DNA of 64,000 nucleotides from Gigaspora margarita (GCA_009809945.1 WTPW01000023.1:62001-126000), one strand, 5' to 3'; shown: positions 10,878 through 23,578, counted from the stretch's first letter. The notes: a model not told the origin generated them from the letters alone. Numbers and translations are program-made.

Positions 10878-12735
10878 CCAGCTTATATTATTAAAGGTGA
10901 AAAAATCTGCGCTGCACTTAAAAAATTAGATGATAACTCTACTGGGTTCAAGCCCCAAAGTATTAATAGCTTGGCAAAAGACTTTGGTCTTTTGGAAGCT
11001 ACTCTTCGAAGAGCAGTTAAAAATAGTGGTCCCCCTCAACGTCCAGGTGCACCCAGCATTCTTACTAGTCATGAGGAAAACCAGCTTGTCAGTTATTGCA
11101 TTAATGTACCAAAACTCAGGTTTGGTTTAACAAAAAGCAGGGTTAATTATTGTGTACTAGAAATTTTGTGATTAAATAAGCGCATACATCCTTTTGGCAA
11201 AAATGGGCCAGGTCAAGACTAGTAGGAACGTTTATTGAGGGACCACCCAGAATTATTATTTCATATTTCTCAAAATTTATCACAAGCACGAGCACAAAAA
11301 GCAAATAAAACTGTTGTAGACAACCATTTTAAAAAACTTCAAAAAATTATTAATGAGAATTCTCTTATGGTAGCACAAATATGGAATATGAACAAAACTG
11401 GGTTTGTTATTGTGCCTAAATTAGAAAAGGTTATAGCAAAAAAAGGCTCAAGACAAGTCCATAAATCGCGACTGGGAATTCTTATGACCATATTTTAGTT
11501 GCACCTACAATTTTGGCCGCTGGGTCTTATGTCCCACCTTTAGTTATTTATAAAGAAATTTGAACGATTCCTGGTTTACTAGAAGGTGCACCACCAGGTA
11601 TCATAATGGGTTTTACAAGTACAGGATACATGCGCAAAGACCTTTTTTAAATGTATCTTGACCATTTTATTAATTCGATCCCTCCAATCTGACCAGTATT
11701 GTTAATGTTAGATGGCCATAAAAGTCACATTAGTTATACGGTCATCGATTTTTGCTGTAACAACGGTATCCTTCTTTACGCGCTCTCACCACATACTACA
11801 CACATCTTGCAGCTATTAGAATTCCTTTCGCAAAACTAAAACAAAAATATAATAAAGGCTGTGAGAAATATAGTAATGAAAATAATGGAATAGTAGTGAC
11901 CAAACGAACCTTCACAGGAGTCTTTGGTCACGCCTTTCTTGAAACTTACACACCATAGGCTATTTGTAACGCCTATAAAGTGACAGGAGTTTGGCTATTT
12001 GACCCGAAAGCTATTAGTTCTAACTGTTTATACCCTTCATTATTAACCGAACAATTTGATATTTCACCTTTATGTAGCCAACCTTCTGAAGAACTTGTCA
12101 AACTGCCTTCACGAATTCCAATCTCTGCGAATTCAAATTATAAACATTCCACCCAAATGAATGTTAATATATTGGTTGAAGAAAATACGAGGCTTAAGAA
12201 TGAAAACAATTTATTGAAGTCTCAAATTTCTTCAATAAATGAAGAACTAGATGCTTACAAAAATCCTGGAACATGCTCTCGTCGTTCAGCTCTCAAATAT
12301 CCAGTTTCTTGTGCTTTTGTAGAAAGTTCACAAATTACTACAGAAGACCAGCCAAAGTTTGATCTTCCTTCTCTGAAAAAAAAGAAAAATACTTCCTTTT
12401 TCCTGACTTCTTACTAGTGAAGAAAGTTGGTATCAGTTAGAGTAGTTGAACAAGGAAGCGCAAAAATCGGAGAAAACAAAGCAAAAAAAGAAGCTGCAGC
12501 CCAAAAAAAAGCTGAACGAGAGCTACTTTTGGTACAAAAAGCTGAAAAAAGAGCCCAGAAGACTCATACAAGTAAAAAGGTTACTAAAAAAAATAGAGAA
12601 GTAAATTTTTTTTTATTCGTAATTCAAAATTCATCAAATTACCCTTTGATCATAAATCTGCACCTTTTTAGGTACCGTATGCAAGGTGATGATTTTTATA
12701 CTGGTTTGTTTAGTCATGCCTTTGTTTTTTTGTAG
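10878..12735 (+). pseudogene. pogo/CENP-B-type DDE transposase (broken)
   Basis: Fragments in order give a pogo/Tigger-like transposase. A frame open from 10878 to 11171, without an ATG, holds a psq-type helix-turn-helix (INSLAKDFGLLEATLRRAV) and the CENP-B-like second half. The block 11235-11498 contains IWNMNKTGF, where the family normally has the first catalytic Asp (DETG); here Asp is Asn. After a frameshift near 11475, the second catalytic Asp sits in LMLDGHKSH (about 11705-11725), followed by HTTHILQ. The block 11980-12417 carries the VTGVWLFDP C-terminal motif. A Lys/Ala-rich coiled-coil tail continues in the same frame after TAG TGA at 12415-12420. Candidate terminal repeats GTAATTTGACGAA (9987) and TTCGTCAAATTAC (12826) flank it. 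Confidence 0.85.
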
Positions 12736-14390
12736 ATCTATTCTAAATATAGCATAGATTCATGGCTTCAAATATTGAAAGTTTTATATTGATTAGTAAA
12801 AAGTTTACTTTATCGCATTGTTAAGTTCGTCAAATTACCTCTATATACCTTAAGTTACGATTCTTCATGTCTATCTAACTAGTATATAAGTTGCTAAAAT
12901 TTATATACTATTTGGTTAGTTCTTTTAAAATAAGCTAAAAGTTTTTAAAGCATAATCTAGACAGTTTAAATAAACTTATAAAAACTTTTGTACTTACAGA
13001 TTATATGGGCTTATTTGGTATGTAAGAACTTTCTTTGGCTGCTATTGTATATAAGCTATATTTGTGTTATTTTTTGATCAGAAAAAAATATTTTTTGATC
13101 AGAAGAGCTGGCTTAAAAAACAATATACTTGTTAAGTTTTAAGGTGGATTATTACTTAACGTACTGGAAGTTTTATATTACCATTTTTCTTTACTTATTA
13201 TTGATATATAAAATCTATTAATTTATTGGATAATTTTTGTTTCAAATTTGGGGTAGTGTGCAGATTGGCCCATATGTTTTATTACCAATAATATAGAGAT
13301 GTAACTGACTTGATTAGCTTAACTTGCCTCTTAAAGCTATAGCTAAAGCTTAAGCTATATATTTGTTAGCTACAATCTAAGCTATGGCTTTTGATATGGC
13401 TTAAATATAGCTAAGCTATAGTATAAGCCAGATGAAAGTTATAGCTTAAGCTAGCTTAAAAAGAACTTTACGGTATATATTTATTGATTAAATTAACGCA
13501 AGTAAAATAAAGATATAATAATATTAATAAAATTTAATATAAACTTATAAAATATTAATATTCTTAAATACATATTTTTTATTAATTAATTTATCTTAAA
13601 AATTTTTTTATTAATTTAATTATCTGAAACCACTTAAAAACAAATAACTTTTTAACTGTTTAACCCAATGGCTTTAATATTAGTTTCAAACATTCAGTCT
13701 AAATATAACCTTTGCTCAATTATATAATTTTAATCATTACTGTATAGTCACATAATAGCATACAACTCATATTATTTTGAGACCCTGCACATTATTTCAA
13801 AATGCTTATGCATGATAATTTGAATTAGTATGCTAATATTAATAAATAATAATATCCTAATTTATCTATAAATAAAGTTTCTACTATTTTTTTTTTCTAA
13901 CAAACTTGCTCTATTTTTATTTGTTGTTTTTGCACTATATACATATTACAAAACTATCTAATTATCCTAATAGGCCAATACCTGGATTGCTCATATTGCA
14001 TCCAAGTATAATTAATTGTCACACTGATATTTACCACCATGAAGGCTACACATGCAATTGATCATGTGTACCACTTCAGGTATAACAAGGTGCTTAGCTA
14101 CCTTATTAGTCTCCTAATATATTTTTAGTATTTCATTCACCACGTTGGTAGAATGAAACTAGTAATTTGCATATTCAACCCTATGAAAACTCGATACATG
14201 GGAATGCATGTAAAAATACAAAATTGTATGCGGGTAAGCACGGGTTTTATAATCACTGCACAGAAGCTGCACGGAAACTGATCATCCAAAAAATTTAATA
14301 CATGTTATCACATGAAATATTGAAATCCGTGCACTATTGTGCATGGTATTATAACCATTTATTGACGTGTATTAATCTTAATGATACATA
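12736..14390. other. A+T-rich sequence with a short AGCT/TAAGC-rich patch
   Basis: Nothing coding is recognised. At about 13312-13460 degenerate AAGCTTAAGCTATAGC-type words recur on both strands, resembling the simple-repeat interiors of MITEs elsewhere in the window, but no clear paired ends were found. The stretch GGCCCATATGTTTTAT near 13268 also occurs near 10842, on the other side of the transposase. Confidence 0.5.
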
Positions 14391-14394
14391 ATTT

Positions 14395-14905
14395 CCATGC
14401 ACTAACGTGACAATCGTTAAGATTCTTAACGATCATAAATTTTGTGCACTAACATGCACAATCATTGAGATTCTTAATGATCATAATTTTCGCGCACTGA
14501 CATGCATAATCGTTAAGATTCTTAATGATCATAATCATAATTTTCATGCTTTGACGTGCACAATCATTAAGATTCTTAATGAAAGTTTTAGTTCACTGAC
14601 GTAATGATCATCACAATCGTTAAAGTTCTTAACGATCATTTCTGTACAAAATGTATGATCATCACAATCGTTAAGACTCCTTAACGATCATAATTTCAGT
14701 GCATTAATATCGTGATCGTCACAATCGTTAAGATTCTTAANGATCATAATTTTTGTGCATGATATCACAATTGTCACAATTGTTAAGATCCTTAATGATC
14801 ATAATTTCATGTACTAACATGATAATCATTAAGATCCTTAACGATTATAATTCCGTGCATTAACGTGATGATCGTTAAGATTCTTAATGATTATAAATTC
14901 CGTGC
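14395..14905. repeat. Tandem array of about ten short hairpins
   Basis: A unit of about 45-60 bp recurs about ten times. Its core is CGTTAAGATTCTTAACG, an inverted repeat with a 3-base loop, followed by ATCATAATTT and GTGCACTGACGTGCAC-like sequence. Substitutions differ between copies (for example CATTAAGATTCTTAATG), and several keep the stem paired. The frame at 14407-14604 is a by-product of the repeat. Confidence 0.9.
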
Positions 14906-15605
14906 ATTGACGCGCACAAAACATTTATTTTGTTGTTTTTTTTTTGTTTTTTTTTTGCACTTATCATTAATAATTTCCGTGCATTGACACGCACAGATTA
15001 CATTTGATTTGTAAGCAAATAAATATTGCTTTTTTTTTTTTTGTTTACTCTTATCATTTTTATCATCTTATATTTTTTTATAATTTTTTTTTACAACTCA
15101 TTAACTTTTATATAATTTTTTTTAGTTATTGTCATTGTTTAAACCATCCTTTAGAGTTATTGCCTTGGAAGCTACTCTTTTGGAATCACTATCATTTTTG
15201 GCGTATGTTTTTCATCATTTTTGGTGGTATCGCAGCTTTATTTTTTTTACTATTATTTTTTTCTTTTATTTTTTATCTCTCTGTATATTATTGCATTTTA
15301 GCCTCTCCCTTGAGTTACTGCCATTGGAGTTGCCACAATCGGAGTTGTCCCTATTGGAGTTATATATAGAGTAGTCATTTCGATTTTTTTTTTAAACCTT
15401 TCATTTTGGTACTATTACTTTGGTTTTTTTTGATATTATTAGTTGCTGGGTTATTTTTAAAATCAGTAGTTTTAGTAATTAGAAGTATTTTCTTATTCGC
15501 ATGTAAATTATTAAATTAAACTATTTGTATTATAAAATTTAATTAATAAAATAATTAAATAATTAAGTTATTTAATAAAATACAAAATTTAGTTAATNAA
15601 ACTTA
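14906..15605. other. T-rich low-complexity sequence
   Basis: Long T-runs and (A)TTTTT tracts. Frames at 15004-15369 and 15129-15374 are Phe/Leu-rich artefacts of this composition. Words such as TTGGAGTTGCC and TTATTGCC resemble reverse complements of words at 33.5 kb. Confidence 0.5.
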
Positions 15606-15672
15606 TAAAATTTAGTTAATAAAATAATAAAATTTAGTTAATAAAATAATAAAATTTAGTTAATAAAATAAT
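15606..15672 (+). repeat. 22-bp A+T tandem repeat
   Basis: The unit AAAATTTAGTTAATAAAATA plus AT repeats about three times, with degenerate copies leftward to about 15545. Confidence 0.85.
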
Positions 15673-15699
15673 GCATATACCATATATGTTATTATGTAT

Positions 15700-16187
15700 A
15701 TAATGTATGGACATATGCTATTATATGTTACCTGCACATAAATATGCACGAGACAATGCACGAGAAAACACATAAAATTGCACGTAAGTACATGCAGCAT
15801 TGCACGGAATCCACGCCCTTTTACGTGCCATGAACTTGCTTTCCTGTGCATTGTCCCATGTATTTTTACATGCAGGTTTGTGTGGTCACATATTCAAACT
15901 TTTCTGTGTATTTCAGTATTATTCCGTGCTGTAATTTCTCATAGGGCAAAGAAGCTAAAACAAGCTTGTTAAAGTTATTGTCTGTTTTACAAGCACCTGT
16001 TTCTTGTGCTTATTCTGCTGTTCAACTTGATTCTCTACTGCAACTACAGGACTAATGCTTTCTTGTCCTTCTGACTTTTTCTTTTTAAGTGTCTAATTTA
16101 TTATTATAATAATAAAGTATCCTAAATTTGAACTTGTTTCATTTTTTATATTTATTTTGTTTTATTTTTTTTATTTTGTTTTACAAA
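15700..16187. other. GCAC/GTGC-rich inverted words, then A+T-rich DNA
   Basis: At 15740-15880 words such as TGCACGAGACAATGCACGAG and GTGCATTGTCCCATGTA recur on both strands, giving two overlapping antisense frames. TACATGGGA plus GCATGTAAAAATAC also occurs near 14197. I see no gene. Confidence 0.45.
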
Positions 16188-16341
16188 TGGGATCCCCAAA
16201 GCAAATGGAAGCAGTGGGCCAAAAATTTTTTTTTATTTTAATTGATTTCTTGAAGAATTAGATTAATAGGATTACAATTTTTTTAAAAGTACAATAACAA
16301 AAATTTTTGTCCCACTGCCCCCTTTTGCTGTGGGGGTCCCA
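16188..16341. repeat. 154-bp foldback element
   Basis: TGGGATCCCCAAAGCAAATG at the left matches the complement of the right end GCTGTGGGGGTCCCA. Pairing continues through GCAGTGGG...AAAAATTTTT on both arms (about 45 bp each). No clear target duplication. Confidence 0.82.
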
Positions 16342-16402
16342 AAATAATACCAATGAATTTGGTATATACTACTTGGTACAGTAATGTACAAAGGACTCCA
16401 AA

Positions 16403-16885
16403 TAAGGATAGGAATCATATAGTCATTAGTCGATTAGTCGACGATTAGTCGACTAATCGACTAAATTTTTTCATAGTCAGTTGATCGATTAGTCGATTAG
16501 TCGATTAGTCNATTAGTCGATTAGTCGATTAGTTGACTAATCGATTAGTTGATTAATCGATTAGTCAATTAGTCAATTAGTCAATTAGATTAATCATCTA
16601 TTTGTTTTTTGTATATTTATTGACTAGCCAATTAATCAACTAATTGATTAATCGACTAATTGACTAGTTGATTAGTCGATTAGTCGACTAGTCGATTAGT
16701 CGATTAGTCGACTAATCGATTAGTCGATTAGTCGACTAATCGATTAGTCGACTAATCGATTAGTCGATTAGTCGACTAATCGATTAGTCGATTAATCGGA
16801 TTAGTCGATTTTTAGTCAGTCGACGACTAACAGTTTTAGTCGACTGACTAATCGACTAAAAATTTTTGACCGATTCCTATCCTTA
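16403..16885. mobile_element. hAT-type MITE with a TCGATTAG satellite interior
   Basis: Inverted ends TAAGGATAGGAATC and GATTCCTATCCTTA are perfect over 14 bp. They are flanked by identical 8-bp direct repeats ACTCCAAA at 16395-16402 and 16886-16893, the duplication length of hAT elements. Almost the whole interior (about 16425-16860) is an 8-bp repeat on the theme TCGATTAG/CTAATCGA. Because TCGA and CTAG-like words are self-complementary, the interior can pair with itself throughout. One N lies at 16511. No coding capacity. Confidence 0.92.
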
Positions 16886-16893
16886 ACTCCAAA

Positions 16894-18200
16894 TATTTTT
16901 AATGGAGGCTATACATATTTGAGCTATTAGCAATTTGATTGAATAAAAAATTTTCTGCCAATAAAATTATTTAATTTTACAAAATTTAATCTGTTAGCTA
17001 TTTTCAAATATGATTTTTATTAGCATTTTTTGGTGTTCTATGTACAGTATATGAATAGTTCAGAGTTATAAAAATTCAAAAATTAAATAATAAGGATAAA
17101 TCACTTTTCTATTTTTTTGTTGATATGCCTCTAATTATTTCTATTTATATATGTTTTCATTTATTCTTATTAGCTTTGTTTTTACTTTTATGCTGCTTTA
17201 TAAAAAAAATTCTTATCATCTTATCAATACTATCTTGAAAAGCTGTATTGCGTACTCAGATCTATTCATATAAATTAGTACAATTGAATTAAAACTTAAT
17301 ATTAAACATAATGTGGCATTACATACATTAAATAACAATAGTTCTAGTTAAGCCAAATATATTTAAATTACTATTGGCTAGGCGTAAATGTTATTAGGTT
17401 GGTTGCTTTAAAATTGTGAAAACACTATTTATTACAAAAATAAATATATATATTTAAAATAAAATACTGTTACATTTAATTAGCTACTAAAGAAAAAAAT
17501 TGATATCAATCAACAGCTTGTATTTGGAATTGAATAATGTTAATTGTAGCAATTCTGTTGTTACAATGTTCAAATTTATTAGCTCTTATTATTAATTGGT
17601 GTTTGCATTGTTGCTTTTTTTTTACTTATTGAATGTAAAATTTGTTCTTCTTTAGGCAATACCAATTTGATTCTTTGTTTAATACAACCTCCTCTCTAAT
17701 TTTAAAATTTTTATATATAAAAAAAATGACATTAATCAACAAATTGCGCATTAGCTTTTGAAATTTTTTTGAAATTTTTACAAACAATAGAATTGCAGTT
17801 TTTTTTTTTGTTATTTTGTTGATTTTTTTATCCTTGCATAAAATATTTTATGTTAAATTAAACAAAGAATCAAATTGGAGTGACCTTATTCGTTATTACA
17901 TAAATATATTTTTTTTATTCGTCGTTTGTATCGTTTGTTCTTAACTAGCAATGTTGATTGCGCAAATGTAGAGTTGTTTGTATTATTCGTTCAATGTATC
18001 ATTTGTTAGTCTGATGTTGATAGTACATTCATGTTTTCTTCAACTAAATTATCGATCGCTTAAGTTTTATTTACATTTCAAGAAAGATTTATACAGCATT
18101 AATAAATATTACTGCATGATGAGGAATCGCATTTTATCAAATAAGATTATGTCACTGAACTAAATAATTCAATATATAATTATTAAAATACTCATAATTA
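16894..18200. other. A+T-rich sequence, nothing recognised
   Basis: No coding motif, RNA gene or clear repeat. The frame at 17978-18163 lacks any support. Confidence 0.6.
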
Positions 18201-18274
18201 ATAATATGCTGATCCTAATGTGAAAAAGTGGAAACTTCGTTTCCACCAATCCCCAATGGATCAGGATATTATTA
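18201..18274. repeat. 74-bp hairpin element
   Basis: AATAATATGCTGATCC pairs with GGATCAGGATATTATT (15 of 16), and the inner GTGGAAAC pairs perfectly with GTTTCCAC around TTC. It could be a very small MITE or a structured RNA segment; nothing distinguishes these. Confidence 0.7.
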
Positions 18275-19070
18275 TTGGGTTAATGCAGTTAATCGAAGAA
18301 CGAGTCATAAAAATTCATTCGTAAAATGCAGATTTTAATTTTGGCCAATCATAGCAACTCTAAAAAAAAAGATGGTATGTGCCTCCAGATTTTATTCATC
18401 AAATTTTGTTTATATTTGACTAATTAAAATTTGACCTTCGATCAATTGAGATACCTTTAGTCAGTCAATAGGTTAAACTTCTATTGCAGGTACTATCTCA
18501 TGATACCCATGCAATTCATGTGATGAGATTTTATTATAAAACATTAAGCACTGATTATTGGAAGATTTTTTAAAGGAAAAATTAATATCACTAAGATACG
18601 TCATCTCATACATCTTCCACGAAAATGCAGAAATAAAATCATCATATCGCGTGAAACATAAATATTTGTGAATTACCCAACACAGTTTTATATATATAAA
18701 TTAGCTATTATTAGCTGCACCCAAATTATACAAAAGGACATTCACAAAAGGACATTTTATTTCGGTAAAATAATGTTCGATTTGTATAAAAGGTCATTCA
18801 ATTTCGTACAAAAAGGTATTTAATTTGTACAAATGATATTTAACTGAATGGTATTAAAAGGAATAAATACTATAAAAAATTTTAAAAAATTTTTTTCTTT
18901 TTCTTTTTGATTATCATTATATCTTGAGGCACATGAAAGGGATTTTCAATCTATTTTGGCTGTGTTTTATATCTTTAACTGTGTAATTGTTTCACTTTTT
19001 TATATATTTATAGATATTATGATCTATATTGTATAATACTAAATGATTATGGTACGATTTTCCAAAAAAA
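18275..19070. other. A+T-rich sequence with a short ACAAAAGG-type repeat
   Basis: Near 18725-18840 words like ACAAAAGGACATT and ATTTCGTACAAAAAGG recur three or four times at about 30-40 bp. Otherwise nothing recognised. Confidence 0.5.
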
Positions 19071-19710
19071 AATTTCTGAAAGAACCAAATTGGCCGAGAT
19101 AATAGCTAATACAGTTAACTCGTTGATATGATGTCTTTCGGGAAAATGACTTTCAGGGACCTGAATTACAATAATTTAACACTTGTTGAAAAACAAGGTA
19201 TGTACACGTACTAAGTTTGCTATTAATAAAGTCACTAATATAAAAATAAAAAATTCGATCAACTCTAATTGACTTAACAGCAAATCATTCGTTTGTCACT
19301 GGTAAGTTGACATTAGATGAATTTTACAGGAGGGTTACCAAAATTTTGGGTCAGATGCGTCGGATCTAGGTTGGCGTTTAGTCCTAGTTGTTAGCAGGTT
19401 ATATAGCAAAATTATTAGCTGGGCATTTTTTACTTAATGAATGGGTATGATTTATTAGTAAAATTTTTTATGATTATGGGGCAAAATTGATCGATTACGA
19501 TCCAGCTGACCATGATTCTGATGCACTCTGACGTATACAGACCTGGAATTTTGGGGACTCTCCTGTATGAGTTGACATTAGATTAACATTATTTACAATT
19601 TTCTGATATCCACTTTTTCGAAAGAATGGTGGCATTATAGTTAATGACAGCTAACTTTGTCGATATGATGTCTATCAGGAAAATTGCTCTTGGAACTTGA
19701 GTTACATTGC
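19071..19710 (+). repeat. Diverged direct duplication about 550 bp apart
   Basis: GATATGATGTCTTTCGGGAA at 19120-19145 and GATATGATGTCTATCAGGAA at 19656-19685 lie in matching longer contexts (GCTAATACAGTTAACT versus GCTAACTTTGTC, then CTGAATTACA versus TTGAGTTACA). Sequences just upstream also match loosely. AGTTGACATTAGAT at 19302 is repeated near 19570. Confidence 0.65.
19327..19565. repeat. Inverted-repeat element with CAGGAG ends
   Basis: CAGGAGGGTTACCAAAATTT on the left corresponds to the complement of AATTTTGGGGACTCTCCTG on the right, and GGTC-type words continue the pairing. It lies between the direct copies of AGTTGACATTAGAT. No exact adjacent target duplication was found, so the class is open. 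Confidence 0.6.
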
Positions 19711-21164
19711 TTTTATATAAAATCACACCTTTTTTACGATGAAATGTTCAAATAATTCAAACAATCATCATTCATCAGATATTAAAAGATTTTTTTCTCA
19801 CAAAATTATCCAAAATGAAAATATTACTCAACATTTTTCTTATCGTTATTATTTGTATCCTGACTTTAATATCCTCAACGACCAATGGTTACATTGTCAA
19901 AAGATGTATTGAAATTGTGGGACCTACACTACCAATCATGTTGTGGTGCCGGTCAAAAAAATTGAACATTGGTAGAATTCAAACTTAAAAAAATATGTGT
20001 TTCGTTCCTAGTGAATTCAAGACTCTATAATGAACTTAGCATCCATATCCATGCAATAATTTTCTTTTGACTATTTATCACATCATCTTAGAAAACTGTT
20101 CTATAATATTTATTATATACAGTTTAATTGCAAATTTTATTCAATTTGACTGAACGAATATTAAATTGTAATGAAGAAATTCATTATACTTTATATCATT
20201 GTATTATACTATTTTTAATTGCCAGATTTGAATTTCACTAGTATCTATTTTTGATAAATTATAAAACTTTTTATCTTTAATTTTAAAGTTAAAATTAGAC
20301 TTTAAGTTTAGGATTATGGTTAAAATTAAAGCTAAATGTTTTTCTTCTGTACTTTATTTGAACATTAAATACTAAACCGGTTTTGAAAACTAGCATACCT
20401 GATGTATTTCACTCTGGTGAACATTAAAATTGTCTTTTAATTTTTTATTATTTTATATAAGAAAATTTTATAAATAAATTATTTTGAGTTGTTAATTTCC
20501 ATAAAATTATACGTTTTAATAAAAATTGATTCATTACTAATTAATGATGCCTGATGAAACTGATGAAATACACTGAAATAGGTGATTTAGTCAAATTTCG
20601 TCAGTTTTGACATTGCAAACATCGTTTCATCAGGAAGAATAAGTAAAATGAGAATGCCTAAAGATTTCTATTTCAAGAAAAGGTTCTGGCTGTTACTTAT
20701 TGTGTAGTATTTTAATACTGTCATTATACGTGATCATACCGATACATGCAAAGTTACAATTACGTTAGCAGGATGAAATCAATCCTGCGTGATAACATTT
20801 TCAAACATTTAAATATAGTAATTATATGCATAATCACTTTTTTTATTGTGGGTTATCTTTTTAATTGCTGTAGCGCAGACGTAAAAACGTACCCTGAGAC
20901 TAGTTATATTTATAAGACATACTATTGGCTACTGCTTATTGTATTCTCAAAAATATTATTTTATTATTAAATGTATACTATTCATATTCATGCCAACCTC
21001 TTTCTTGAATAAGACCTGGTGGTATAACCATATTGATTTACTTCTTTTAGTGAAATATACCTCAAATATAGGGCGTATACTTATTTGTGCTCGTAACTAT
21101 GGAATAAATCGCATATTCAAAAAAAGTTAAGAAAAAGAAAATGCGAAAATAAAGAAAAACAAGT
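19711..21164. other. A+T-rich sequence with one small hairpin
   Basis: Contains a hairpin at 20546-20634 with ends GATGCCTGATGAAAC and GTTTCATCAGG, related to the MITE at 5006-5127. Frames at 20746-20970 and 20939-21130 have hydrophobic stretches but no family I recognise. Confidence 0.5.
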
Positions 21165-21480
21165 GTTCGAATTAGCATTGGAATCAGACTCGAACACTGT
21201 TTTCATGAGAACAGTATAGTTGGTATAAGTGTTCTCAAGCAATCTCGCTAAAAAAAAAAATAAAAAAAAAAATAAATAAATTAAATCAAATAGGTAGTTA
21301 TAATAGTAAATTGAAATCTCAATTATAGAAATTAGATAAGAATATTATAAGTTTCTGGCTTGATGTGAAATTATGTAGCTAATTATAATATACTTATGAA
21401 AACAATATTATTATTTTACTGTTCTCAAAAATTTTTTAATAATGAACAGTAAAAATTTTATATTGTTCACAAATTGCATG
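21165..21480 (+). repeat. Diverged copy of the 49.6-kb MITE family
   Basis: ACACTGTTTTCATGAGAACA, AAGTGTTCTCA, TAGGTAGTTATAATAGTAAA and TATTATTTTACTGTTCTCAA occur in the same order and spacing as in the element at 49585-49889. Its ends are not well preserved, so boundaries are approximate. Confidence 0.72.
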
Positions 21481-23578
21481 CGTATGGTCTAAGCAATTTC
21501 ATACTAATATGCCCATACAAAATCCAAATATTATAAAGTCTTTCTAACGTTTGATTAAGTGGTTTTTACAGAATTACAGAATGTCAGTATGGATTTTAAA
21601 AATAGGTATTTTACACCCCTATAACATACTTAGCTGATCATCTGTACTGTATTTTTACATAATGAAAACACCGTAACAGAATTATATGGGCTAGGTGCTA
21701 CAGGAAAGGGGGAAATCGACAAAACAAAGAATCTTCAGAAAATCAATTTTTATATTATAAATTTTATAATAAATCATAAGAAAATACAAACTTTAAAGAG
21801 CTATACTACAAAATTTTATTAATACAACTGGCTTTGTGTTTTATGTGAAAAGTGGTCCTGATTTTATTCTAAATTGATTTGTGTAAAAAAAAATTTTTGA
21901 ATATTTGTCGATTTTCCTCTTTTCTGTAGCACTCAGCCCATATAGTACGGAATAAGTGTATTTTACACCCCACTTGGTTATCTATATAATCTTATCCTAA
22001 AATCTGTGCCATATAATTCCCCATACTATACAACTATGGTACAGATGACAAGAATTAACATAGGGGTATTTTTGTGTCATGCTGTACAGATCATCTTAGT
22101 TTTTTTTAAGATAATCAAAAACGTGATGATTGATCATATAATATACAAGCCTACCCATTTGTGTAGATGCTTATACGAATAGTTATGGTACAATTCCTTG
22201 AGAGTTATTTCACCGACAGGCCACTTATTCGATATCATATATGGTGACAATCTGCTAAAAATGTATAGCCACAACTACTCAAATGCTAATCCGAACCCGA
22301 TGTCGGCTAAGTGTCCTGTTCGGAAATAGTTTTCGAGAAATTGTGCGACATCCTATATGAAAAAGTAATACAATTCGTTCTTTACAACAATTTTGACTCA
22401 TTTTTTAAAAGCAATAAATATGAACTACTCGTAGATAACCCAAAAGTGATTTATAATAATTTATTAACTGACTTGATCTGCTTAGTGAATTTCTTCCTAT
22501 CCTGAAACGAGATTTTCTTCTACAGTCATGAGACTTAATTTCTACAATTAGAAATACCTTATTTTACATGAACAAAATAATTGGTAAAAATGTATAAGGC
22601 AATCGTGACAGAGTGTTGTTATTTATATATTAGAACTTTCACATACAGGAATCTTGTTTTTGATACAACTAATAAAAACGTAAACCATTCTATACCGTAG
22701 CACATATAGCAAATTTAATTAATTCTTTCAAGTATAACCAGGCATTATTTTATAATATTAGAAAATAACAAAGAATCATAATGATCTCGAGACCCATGAT
22801 GGGTTTTAATAATTTTAGACTTGCTGGAATTGTCTTATTGAGACATTCATTTTGATAGTAAATTTTTAAAAATGGACCAGTGAATCAAAATTATTTACTA
22901 TTAAATATTTTAAACTGTGTTGTATATAGCATGCATGCGTGCATGCATTCAACATACCATGCGCATGCATAGTGCAAAAAAATGACATTTTGCCCATCTC
23001 CAGTCTTATCTACCCCAATGGCATCAAAAATTCACTCACGTGATTAGTACCAAAATTCTTACAAATTCGTTTATGTTAGGTTAGGGATAGGGGAGTGCTC
23101 AGTTAGGGTTTGTGTTTAGGTTATTGTATAGGAAAACTTTTTGTAAGTGCAAAAATGTGTTCTTATGAAACTTTTGAGAAATGTTTTTTGACAAAAGAGA
23201 TGAATTTTTCTGATCATTTATGTTGCACCAAATTATGATCTTTTATTGGCCAATAATCACGTGGGTGAATTTTGATAGTGATACCAGAGTAGGGGATTAT
23301 TTCGATTCTAAGTAAACCTTTTGATTGATTTAGTCAAAAATTTTGATTTATTTTGATTTTGGCTGGTCAGAATCAGCTATGAATTAGCTGTAATTATGTG
23401 ATTCCAGCTATAGTTAATACCTCTATCCAGATGTATTTTTTTATATCTGGATTAGTCTTGTTTTATCATATAATATATCAAGATTTAAATTTAAATCTGG
23501 ATTTATTTATATACAGATTTAAAAACACTATGTCATGATATATCACATGACTAGTAGTGTGCCATATACAGTATACAT
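21481..23578. other. A+T-rich sequence with degenerate hairpins
   Basis: A degenerate hairpin at 22775-22915 has the GGAATTGTCTTATTGAGACA centre of the palindrome family seen at 43.5 kb. A GCATGC-rich palindromic patch lies at 22930-22970. A TTAGG-type patch at 23075-23120 is too short and irregular to be telomeric. The 64-codon frame at 22311-22505 is unsupported. Confidence 0.5.

Noticed and set aside
14395-14905. CRISPR-like spaced repeats
   Set aside because: Units are contiguous and diverged, spacers are not unique, and the genome is eukaryotic.
15660-15972. Two overlapping antisense frames at 15660-15851 and 15778-15972
   Set aside because: They arise from GCAC/GTGC words that recur on both strands; no protein resemblance.
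23075-23120. TTAGGG-like words as interstitial telomere (also near 33,135, 36,940, 41,150, 45,125 and 50,100)
   Set aside because: Only two or three irregular units each; two of them are fixed internal parts of the TGTACA MITE.
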